Positions 1 to 5,906 of a stretch of 11,453 nucleotides of DNA are shown here, in pieces. The stretch's first letter is position 1; each line of letters starts with the position of its first letter. A model generated the notes under the pieces. The model had not been told where the DNA came from and did not search any database. It saw only the letters and a program-made list of their open reading frames with translations. The translations under genes and the position numbers were made by a program. Source of the DNA: Flavobacteriales bacterium (GTDB lineage: Bacteria > Bacteroidota > Bacteroidia > Flavobacteriales_D > Crocinitomicaceae); assembly GCA_018665005.1 (NCBI GenBank), contig JABJEE010000201.1, positions 1 to 11,453 of the forward strand, written 5' to 3'.

Positions 1-735
1 ATTGATGTTCCTCTGGGAACAATTGTAAGGGATGAAGATACCGATGACATATTATTCGAAATAACGGATGAGGGAGAAGAAAAGATTCTTCAAAAAGGAG
101 GTCGAGGAGGTCTTGGAAACAATCAATTCAAGTCTCCCACGAATCAAACGCCAAGACATGCTCAACCTGGAGAGGAAGGTGCCGAAGGATGGAAGGTCCT
201 GGAGCTTAAAATTCTCGCTGATGTGGGTTTAGTCGGTTTTCCAAATGCAGGTAAGAGCACATTGTTATCTGTCGTTTCGGCAGCAAAACCTGAGATAGCA
301 GATTATCCATTCACCACAATCCGACCTAATTTAGGCATTGTGTCTTATAGAGACCATAAGTCTTTTGTTATGGCTGATATTCCTGGGATCATAAAAGGAG
401 CTTCTGAAGGGAAAGGGTTAGGCTATCGTTTTTTACGACACATAGAACGAAATTCAGTTTTGCTTTACATGATTCCAGCTGATTGTGATCATATTGCCAC
501 AGAATATGATATCCTAAAAAATGAACTTGAGGCATACAACCCAGAACTCATGCATAAAGAAAGTATTTTGGTTATTAGTAAATCTGATATGCTAGATGAA
601 GAGTTGAAATTGGAGCTGGATGCCGAATTGAAAAATGATCTCAAAGGAGTTCCTTATTTGTTTATTTCATCAGTAGCCCAAACGGGATTATTGGAATTAA
701 AGGATGCGATTTGGAAATTGATTCATGATGATTGA
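1..735 (+). CDS. obgE: GTPase ObgE/CgtA, 5'-truncated by the window edge
   Basis: This is a ribosome-associated GTPase of the Obg family, which acts in 50S subunit maturation and stress or growth control in the cytoplasm. The frame is open from base 1, so the visible 244 codons are the C-terminal part; bacterial Obg proteins are usually about 330 or more residues, so roughly 90 N-terminal residues are missing. Codons 1-75 hold the end of the glycine-rich Obg fold (for example GGRGGLGNNQF). The G domain follows: P-loop GFPNAGKST (235-261), switch I with the TT pair near 313, DIPG (376-387), a G4 motif read as SKSD instead of NKxD (577-588), and the G5 SSV near 670. There is no extra C-terminal OCT domain. 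The stop overlaps the next gene by 11 bp, which suggests co-transcription. Identity is very secure. Confidence 0.97.
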   Translation: MDVPLGTIVRDEDTDDILFEITDEGEEKILQKGGRGGLGNNQFKSPTNQTPRHAQPGEEGAEGWKVLELKILADVGLVGFPNAGKSTLLSVVSAAKPEIADYPFTTIRPNLGIVSYRDHKSFVMADIPGIIKGASEGKGLGYRFLRHIERNSVLLYMIPADCDHIATEYDILKNELEAYNPELMHKESILVISKSDMLDEELKLELDAELKNDLKGVPYLFISSVAQTGLLELKDAIWKLIHDD

Positions 736-1306
736 ATCCATAGAATCAATTGACCGTTACTTGGTTCTCCTGATAAATGGTTATCATTTTCAATTTTTGG
801 ATGTTATAATGTGGTTCTTTTCAGGTCCATTTATTATCATACCTATTGCTGCTATGGTCTTGTGGTCTATTTATACATCATATGACCTGAAACAATCGAT
901 TTATATTCTTTTAGGAATTATGATAGCCATAGGGTTGGCGGATTTAAGCTCTGTCCACCTTTTCAAGGAGGTGTTTATGCGTTACAGACCATCTCACCAT
1001 TTGGAACTTCTAAAGCAATTGCATTTTCATGAATTTGATGACGGACAGTTTTATCAAGGAGGACTGTATGGATTTGTATCCTCTCATGCATCCAATTATT
1101 TTGCATTATTTACGATTTGTTGGGCCATTATTAATCAAAAATGGATCAAAATAAGCTTATTGACGATTACGCTCGTTATTTTATTTAGCAGAGTGTATTT
1201 GGGTGTTCATTATGTGTCTGATGTAATTTGTGGTGCGGTTTTAGGATATATTGTAGCCTATGTTGTTTTACATTTTTTAATTTTAAAACAAATCAAGCAA
1301 ACATGA
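725..1306 (+). CDS. PAP2-family membrane phosphatase
   Basis: This is a multi-pass membrane phosphatase of the phosphatidic acid phosphatase type 2 family. All three motifs are visible: K81-x6-R88-P89, then S119-S120-H121 in place of the usual PSGH, and S155-R156-x5-H162-x3-D166. H121 and H162 would be the phospho-accepting and general-base histidines. About five hydrophobic segments lie roughly at residues 12-31, 35-50, 59-75, 122-137 and 141-188. The length of 193 residues is normal. The family acts on undecaprenyl pyrophosphate, phosphatidic acid or related lipid phosphates, and the sequence does not say which. Two consecutive ATGs (725 and 728) could serve as start; both lie inside the end of obgE. 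The stop overlaps the crcB start by 4 bp (ATGA), so translation is probably coupled along obgE, this gene and crcB. Confidence 0.92.
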   Translation: MMIESIESIDRYLVLLINGYHFQFLDVIMWFFSGPFIIIPIAAMVLWSIYTSYDLKQSIYILLGIMIAIGLADLSSVHLFKEVFMRYRPSHHLELLKQLHFHEFDDGQFYQGGLYGFVSSHASNYFALFTICWAIINQKWIKISLLTITLVILFSRVYLGVHYVSDVICGAVLGYIVAYVVLHFLILKQIKQT

Positions 1307-1659
1307 ATTATCTTTTGGTTTTTATTGGTGGGGGTATTGGTAGCGTAATGCGATTTGGAGTTGGCAAGTTGTTTTCCCGTTATTTCAATCAATTTCCTTT
1401 ATCAACATTGATTTCGAATCTTGCAGCCTGTTTTATATTTGCCTTGGCCATCTATTATGGTGCAAAAGAAGTGAAAAATGAATGGCTGGGGCCTTTTTTA
1501 CTTGTAGGTCTGTGTGGTGGGTTTAGTACATTCAGTACTTTCTCATTTGAGAATTTCCAGCTTTATCAACAAGGAAGTTATACCTTATTAATAGCAAATG
1601 TTTTTATTTCAGTTATTCCTGGTATACTCTGTTTTTATTTGGTTTCTGACAAACTGTAA
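1303..1659 (+). CDS. crcB: Fluoride ion channel CrcB/Fluc
   Basis: This is a small membrane protein of the CrcB/Fluc family, a dimeric fluoride-selective channel that exports F- from the cytoplasm. It has 118 residues and four hydrophobic segments (about 2-24, 33-53, 62-90 and 93-115). Family hallmarks are GGGIGSVMRF (9-18), the membrane Asn N39 in the STLISNL stretch, and GLCGGFSTFSTFSFE (69-83), which carries the pore phenylalanines F77 and F80. The frame stays open upstream to an ATG at 1228. I chose the ATG at 1303 because it gives the family's standard N-terminus and the ATGA overlap with the PAP2 gene, while the extra 25 residues are the out-of-frame coding of that gene's C-terminus. 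There is no room for a dedicated promoter or fluoride riboswitch directly upstream, so expression should follow the obgE operon. Confidence 0.95.
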   Translation: MNYLLVFIGGGIGSVMRFGVGKLFSRYFNQFPLSTLISNLAACFIFALAIYYGAKEVKNEWLGPFLLVGLCGGFSTFSTFSFENFQLYQQGSYTLLIANVFISVIPGILCFYLVSDKL

Positions 1660-1710
1660 CCAACTGAATGAAATGCATTGTTTCAGTGTTAAACAATTTA
1701 AATTATAATT

Positions 1711-2451
1711 ATGGAATTCGTTAAGAAAATGTTGCCAACAGTTTTAATAGGTATTGCTGTTGTTATTACTGGGTATATTCTCGGGACTTCTTATTTGTCT
1801 AAAGGAAAAGATGATCCTAAAATATCAGTAACTGGATTGGGTGAAGAATCTTTTGATTCAGACTTAATCACATGGAGGGCTAGTTTTTCGCGAAATGCTT
1901 TGGATTTAAAACAGGCATACGCCGATTTGAATACCGATGTTTTAAAGGTCAAGAAATTTCTCTCTAGTCAGGGGGTTAAAGAAAATGAAATCGTATTCGA
2001 TGCTGCCGATATCAGTAAAAATTACGACAATCAATATGACGAGAATGGCAATTTTACTGAGCGAATTTTTCGTGGTTATGAATTAAGTCAATCCTTTGAG
2101 GTGCAGTCTAAATCTGTTGATTTGGTTGAACAAACATCTAGAGAAGTGTCTAAACTCATTGATGCGGGTATTGAATTGAATTCTTATTCACCACAATATT
2201 ATTACACGAAACTTGCTGCACTGAAAATTAAAATGATAGAACAAGCTACAAAAGATGCCAAAAATAGAGCAGAGACCATTGCAAATAATGGTGGAGGTTC
2301 CCTTGGAGACTTGACCAAAGCAAGTATGGGAGTATTTCAGATTACAGCAGAAAACTCAAGTGACGAATATTCTTGGGGAGGAAGTTTTAATACGAGTTCA
2401 AAACGTAAAACGGCTAGTATAACGATGAGGTTAAATTATGAGATAGATTAA
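1711..2451 (+). CDS. SIMPL (DUF541) domain protein, membrane-anchored
   Basis: This 246-residue protein has a lysine-flanked hydrophobic segment at about 7-29, likely a signal anchor, followed by an extracytoplasmic SIMPL/DUF541 domain (about 37-245). The domain begins with the typical ISVTGLGEESFDSDLITW and ends with the strand TASITMRLNYEI. A helix-rich middle (about 176-196, AALKIKMIEQATKDAKNRAE) matches the family's pattern of a long helix carrying K, A and R residues before the GG turn. Family members include E. coli YggE (linked to oxidative-stress defence) and Brucella BP26; the biochemical role is unknown. It lies 51 bp after crcB and may have its own promoter, but I see no clear one. 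It converges on the ACMSD-like gene with only 6 bp between stops and no obvious terminator. Family assignment is firm; function is not. Confidence 0.9.
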   Translation: MEFVKKMLPTVLIGIAVVITGYILGTSYLSKGKDDPKISVTGLGEESFDSDLITWRASFSRNALDLKQAYADLNTDVLKVKKFLSSQGVKENEIVFDAADISKNYDNQYDENGNFTERIFRGYELSQSFEVQSKSVDLVEQTSREVSKLIDAGIELNSYSPQYYYTKLAALKIKMIEQATKDAKNRAETIANNGGGSLGDLTKASMGVFQITAENSSDEYSWGGSFNTSSKRKTASITMRLNYEID

Positions 2452-2457
2452 TACCGT

Positions 2458-3477
2458 TTATCCCAACCACATCAGCACATTGTCTCTCCATATTTCATCT
2501 GCCTCTCGCTGAGTTAAAATATCAACCTCGACAGCAAAATCAATGACTCTTCCCGGAAAGGAATTTCCAACTCCTTCCATTTCTCCTAAAGGATACGGAT
2601 CATCCAATCCAGCAATGATTTGAGATACACCAACCCTTCTTTTTAGTAGCTCCAATGTATAGGAGTCATGGACCAAAGAATCGAAAAACAAATTCTTATG
2701 TCCCAACGAAGCTCTGGGGTTTTCAACATCTTCAAAGAGATCAGGTCGACCATCAAAGCCTTGAAGTCGTCTTCCGTAATTTGCGATACCTAGCATACAG
2801 CCATGTGCAAAGCAGGTTCTTATATTCGGGAATTTATTGGGTATATCATTTAAGGTAAACAAATGAAGTGTGTCAGCACATTGAGCCATCATCCATACCA
2901 AATGAAATCTCCAGTATTGGTCTTTAAGATTGACTATTTTTTCTCCATCATACGGATGAATTTCGATGGCCAGGTTGTACTTGTTTGCCAGCTCATAAAT
3001 CGGGAATACCGATTTGTCAGCAATAGAAGTCCATTCATTTGACGCGTTGAGAAAATGGGTGGGTAAACAAAGCAATTTGAGCTTTAATTCTGTTACGCAT
3101 CGCTCTATTTCTTTCAAGGCATCTTCCATGTATAGAGGTTGAACAACAAAACCACTCGTAAATTTATCTGGATGATCTCCCTGAACGGAAGCATTGAAAT
3201 CGTTCTGCCAAGTAATGGCATCTTTGGTATCCTGCTTTTGCCAACCATTGCAATAAATCTGAGATAAATTTAACATTACACCATGGTCAATATTGTATTT
3301 CTCCATCCATTCGAGCTTTTCTTTTAGAAAAAAGCTTGGGTCAGTTATTGGTCGAGACCAATTTCCCTGTCGCATGAATTTTTTGTCATCGTCAATCCAG
3401 AATAGTTTTTTATCCTTCATGAACCGAGGGATTTGATGAGGTTCTGGTAAAATATGTCCGTGTCCGTTAATTCTCAT
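2458..3477 (-). CDS. ACMSD-like amidohydrolase (aminocarboxymuconate-semialdehyde decarboxylase family)
   Basis: This 339-residue protein belongs to the amidohydrolase-2 superfamily and resembles ACMSD (EC 4.1.1.45), the Zn-dependent, non-oxidative decarboxylase of 2-amino-3-carboxymuconate-6-semialdehyde in the kynurenine/3-hydroxyanthranilate pathway. From memory of the family, the expected blocks are all present: GHGHILP with metal ligands H6 and H8, IHPYDG with H174, CFAHG with H225, RRLQGFDGRPDLF with R236 or R237 as candidate substrate arginine, DSLVHD, and GLDDPYPLGEME with the metal ligand D292. R36 is a candidate for the other substrate arginine. Total length matches ACMSD (about 335). 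The first motif is HGH rather than HSH/HTH, and DDPYP replaces DYPFP; neither removes a ligand. The gene sits downstream of a terminator and probably has its own promoter. A related decarboxylase or hydrolase specificity remains possible because no other kynurenine gene is nearby. Confidence 0.82.
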   Translation of the reverse strand: MRINGHGHILPEPHQIPRFMKDKKLFWIDDDKKFMRQGNWSRPITDPSFFLKEKLEWMEKYNIDHGVMLNLSQIYCNGWQKQDTKDAITWQNDFNASVQGDHPDKFTSGFVVQPLYMEDALKEIERCVTELKLKLLCLPTHFLNASNEWTSIADKSVFPIYELANKYNLAIEIHPYDGEKIVNLKDQYWRFHLVWMMAQCADTLHLFTLNDIPNKFPNIRTCFAHGCMLGIANYGRRLQGFDGRPDLFEDVENPRASLGHKNLFFDSLVHDSYTLELLKRRVGVSQIIAGLDDPYPLGEMEGVGNSFPGRVIDFAVEVDILTQREADEIWRDNVLMWLG

Positions 3478-3505
3478 TTGAAATAGCTAAAGCTAATTAA
3501 TGAGA

Positions 3506-3513
3506 CGAAGATA
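3506..3513 (-). promoter_or_regulatory. Possible -7 box of the ACMSD-like gene
   Basis: On the minus strand this reads TATCTTCG, one mismatch from the Bacteroidota TAnnTTTG -7 consensus, 28 nt upstream of the ATG at 3477 and just after the terminator of the preceding gene. A TTG lies within the terminator stem (3532-3530), but its spacing is shorter than usual. It is supported mainly by the need for a promoter after the terminator. Confidence 0.3.
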
Positions 3514-3516
3514 CAT

Positions 3517-3542
3517 AAAAAAAGAGCCTCAATTGAGGCTCT
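3517..3542 (-). terminator. Intrinsic terminator of the acyl-CoA dehydrogenase gene
   Basis: Positions 3523-3542 form a perfect 20-bp inverted repeat, AGAGCCTCAATTGAGGCTCT, so the RNA can fold into an 8-bp GC-rich stem with a tetraloop. On the minus strand it runs directly into seven T residues (3523-3517). It begins 22 nt after the stop codon of the acyl-CoA dehydrogenase. The T run lies on the minus-strand side only; on the plus strand the stem is followed by CTTTG, a weak tail. Confidence 0.88.
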
Positions 3543-3564
3543 CTTTGTCTGTGTTATTATAAAC

Positions 3565-5349
3565 TTAAAATTTATATCGACCATCCTCAATTAGTTTTTG
3601 AGCAATGGTCTGTCTTGCCGCTTTTGGATTAAACGGTTGTGTTTTTGTAAATCTTTTGAGTCCCATCAGCATCATTCTTGCTTCATCACCTTCCGCATAA
3701 GAATTTATCGCGTCCTTTGCCGATTTTGCGATTTTATCTGCAACATCATAAAAATAGGTTTTAGCGATTGCAATGTCATGCTCACAAGCCGCTTCTCCTT
3801 GGCTGTCAATTTTCTTTTGAACACGCAAATAGACAGATTCAGCTAAATAGGTCCAAATGGCCATGTCTGCAATATTCATCAGAACCTCTTGTTCCTTTGC
3901 AAGGGATTGCATCAGCTTTTGAACAGCAGAACCGGCCACCATTAATATTGCTTTTTTAAATCCATCAACCATGTGTTCCTCGTTACCTAACGGGGTGTCA
4001 CTTGGTTCAATAATATCAGGTATACTCATTAAATCTCCTGCTACTTTCATTGCGGGTCCCATTAAATCGAGTTCTCCTTTCATGGCTCTTCTTAAAACCA
4101 TATCAACAGTAAGCATTCTGTTTATTTCGTTTGTACCTTCAAATATTCTATTTATTCGAGAGTCACGATAAGCTCTTTCCACAGAGGATTCTGCTGAATA
4201 ACCCATTCCTCCATAAATTTGAACGGCTTCATCAACGACATAATCAAGACATTCAGATCCTGCGACTTTTAAAACAGCACACTCTGGAGCGAAAAGCTCA
4301 ATACCTTTGAGTGTTGCCTTTTCTTTGTCCATTCCTGAAGCTACAAGACCTTGAATGGCATCGTCTATATTTTGCCCCGCTCTGTAAGTAGCAGATTCAA
4401 CTACATAGGTGTAAATTACTTGCTCTGCGAGTTTGTAACGTATGGCTCCGTATTTGGATATGGGTCTTCCGAATTGTTCTCTTTCGTTTGCATATTTTAC
4501 AGATTCAGTGATGGCACCCTTTGCACCACCCATAACACCTGCAGCAAGTTTAATTCGACCTATATTTAAAATGTTTAATGCGATTTTAAATCCATTCTGA
4601 CGTTCGGATAGCATATTTTCAACGGGAACCTTTACGTTATTAAAAAAGACTTGTCTTGTCGAAGAACCTTTTATCCCCATTTTCTTTTCTTCTGGATTTA
4701 AAGTGATTCCCTCACTGTCAGCTTCAACTAAAAATGCAGTTAGATTTTCATCATCTTCGATTTTTGCAAAGACGGTAAATAAATTGGCAAAGCCACCGTT
4801 CGTAATCCACATCTTTTGACCATTGATGGTGTAGTGCTTTCCATCATCAGATAAATCTGCTTTTGTTTTTCCTGAGTTCGCATCAGACCCTGAACTAGGT
4901 TCAGTTAAGCAGTATGCCGCTTTCCATTCGCCTGTAGCCAATTTGGGTATATATTTTTTCTTTTGTTCGTCGTTTCCGTAGTAGAGTAGAGGCAAGGTAC
5001 CGATTCCAGTATGTGCCCCAAAAGCTACAGAAAATGAAAACCCAAGTCCTAGATATTCTGTGGCCAATAAGGATGTTTTAAAATCGACGCCCATACCACC
5101 TAAGTCTTCGGGAACAGATAGACCCAGAAGTCCTAACTCACCAGCTTTTTCCATTAAAGAAGGCATAAGACCATCTTCCATCGCATCGATTCGATCTAAA
5201 TGTGGCACCACTTCCTTGTGAATAAATTCCTCACAAGTTTGGGCGATCATTTTATGTTCTTCGCTCCATTCTTCAGGAGTAAATATGTTTTCTGGCTTGG
5301 TGTTTTTGATGATGAATTCACCACCTTTGATTGGATTTTCTGCACTCAT
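3565..5349 (-). CDS. Acyl-CoA dehydrogenase, long form (FadE/VLCAD-like)
   Basis: This 594-residue flavoprotein should catalyse the first, FAD-dependent alpha,beta-dehydrogenation of acyl-CoA in fatty-acid beta-oxidation and pass electrons to ETF. Domains in order are an N-terminal helical domain (about 28-140), a beta domain (about 145-240) with the FAD/substrate signature YCLTEPSSGSD (146-156) and the MWITNGG block (180-186), and a C-terminal helical domain (about 250-420) with QIYGGMGY (377-384) and RIFEGTNEINR (401-411), where E404 is the expected catalytic base. An extra helical region (about 430-590) places it with the roughly 600-residue VLCAD/ACAD9 and Bacillus FadE type rather than the 380-residue short- and medium-chain enzymes, so long-chain substrates are likely. 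It has its own candidate promoter and a terminator, so it is probably monocistronic. Chain length and physiological substrate are inference. Confidence 0.94.
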   Translation of the reverse strand: MSAENPIKGGEFIIKNTKPENIFTPEEWSEEHKMIAQTCEEFIHKEVVPHLDRIDAMEDGLMPSLMEKAGELGLLGLSVPEDLGGMGVDFKTSLLATEYLGLGFSFSVAFGAHTGIGTLPLLYYGNDEQKKKYIPKLATGEWKAAYCLTEPSSGSDANSGKTKADLSDDGKHYTINGQKMWITNGGFANLFTVFAKIEDDENLTAFLVEADSEGITLNPEEKKMGIKGSSTRQVFFNNVKVPVENMLSERQNGFKIALNILNIGRIKLAAGVMGGAKGAITESVKYANEREQFGRPISKYGAIRYKLAEQVIYTYVVESATYRAGQNIDDAIQGLVASGMDKEKATLKGIELFAPECAVLKVAGSECLDYVVDEAVQIYGGMGYSAESSVERAYRDSRINRIFEGTNEINRMLTVDMVLRRAMKGELDLMGPAMKVAGDLMSIPDIIEPSDTPLGNEEHMVDGFKKAILMVAGSAVQKLMQSLAKEQEVLMNIADMAIWTYLAESVYLRVQKKIDSQGEAACEHDIAIAKTYFYDVADKIAKSAKDAINSYAEGDEARMMLMGLKRFTKTQPFNPKAARQTIAQKLIEDGRYKF

Positions 5350-5376
5350 AATAAGGTCTTATGTTAATTATTAAGA

Positions 5377-5384
5377 CAAATATA
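5377..5384 (-). promoter_or_regulatory. Candidate -7 box of the acyl-CoA dehydrogenase gene
   Basis: The minus strand reads TATATTTG, an exact match to the Bacteroidota TAnnTTTG -7 consensus. Transcription would start about 20 nt upstream of the ATG at 5349, a sensible leader length. A good -33 TTTG at the usual distance is missing; the only TTTTG (5396-5392) is too close. The -33 position is occupied instead by the palindrome at 5399-5414. Confidence 0.5.
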
Positions 5385-5398
5385 ATGAATTCAAAAGT

Positions 5399-5414
5399 AT
5401 TATGCATGCATAAT
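5399..5414. promoter_or_regulatory. 16-bp perfect palindrome, possible operator
   Basis: ATTATGCATGCATAAT reads the same on both strands. It is centred about 26 bp upstream of the centre of the candidate -7 box of the acyl-CoA dehydrogenase gene, where a -33 element would be, and lies 4 bp beyond the GNAT stop codon. A dimeric regulator such as a TetR- or MarR-type fatty-acid repressor could bind here, but no regulator gene is in the window. It has no T-tract, so it is a poor terminator. AT-rich palindromes of this size can also occur by chance. Confidence 0.35.
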
Positions 5415-5418
5415 TAAA

Positions 5419-5904
5419 TTAAATTTTCAATTTCATTCGATAATCATTCATGAAATAGCCATTTCCAATATCCAAATCAATTTCCTCTTCAACGGTAAAT
5501 CCAAGGTGTTTGTAAAATAAAACGGCAGGGTTTGTCCTATTCACGAACAAGTCCACGTTACTCATTTTTAGATTTTTCGCTTCCTGTATGGCATAATCAA
5601 GAAGTTTTTTACCAATCCCTTTCTTCTGAATAAGATGATGCACGTATAATTTGTGAATACGAACAGTTGATTTTTTGGTCTTGGTTTCATAGGATATAAA
5701 ACCACTTAAATCGTTATTTTCAACACATACTGCGAATCGATGACCATTTCTGTAATTTTTGTTGAGTTTCTTTTGGTTGTACATCCATTCGAGCATATAC
5801 TTAATTTGTGCACTGCTGATCATTTTCTTGAAACTAACAGGCCAAATCACTTTTGCCAAATCTTCTATAATGTAAAGCTCATCTGAAGCTAATTCTCTGA
5901 TCAA
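5419..5904 (-). CDS. GNAT-family N-acetyltransferase, probable TTG start
   Basis: This is a 161-residue acetyltransferase of the GNAT fold, which transfers an acetyl group from acetyl-CoA to an amine. Motif A is clear: the strand HKLYV (84-88) followed by the pyrophosphate loop QKKGIGKK (93-100). Motif B is VNRTNPAVLFYKHLGF (121-136), with the family tyrosine Y131. The N-terminal block with ISSAQIKYMLEWMY (29-42) resembles PaiA-like (spermidine/polyamine) acetyltransferases, but the substrate cannot be read from sequence. The frame has no ATG before residue 28, which would remove beta strand 1. An in-frame stop lies at 5916-5914, leaving TTG (5904) or the rarer ATT (5907) as starts; I chose TTG. 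It begins 2 nt after the protease stop with no Shine-Dalgarno sequence, so translation probably depends on re-initiation from the upstream gene. Confidence 0.87.
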   Translation of the reverse strand: MIRELASDELYIIEDLAKVIWPVSFKKMISSAQIKYMLEWMYNQKKLNKNYRNGHRFAVCVENNDLSGFISYETKTKKSTVRIHKLYVHHLIQKKGIGKKLLDYAIQEAKNLKMSNVDLFVNRTNPAVLFYKHLGFTVEEEIDLDIGNGYFMNDYRMKLKI

Positions 5905-5906
5905 AA

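Noticed and set aside
1228..1302. Upstream in-frame ATG that would lengthen crcB by 25 residues
   Set aside because: The extra residues are the out-of-frame reading of the PAP2 C-terminus, and the ATG at 1303 gives the standard CrcB N-terminus with an ATGA overlap.
1200..1310. Fluoride riboswitch upstream of crcB
   Set aside because: The sequence is fully coding for the PAP2 C-terminus and shows no GGN-rich riboswitch core.
1664..1686. Imperfect inverted repeat (CTGAA...TTCAG around ATGCAT) after crcB as a terminator
   Set aside because: Pairing is interrupted by several mismatches, GC content is low, and no T run follows.
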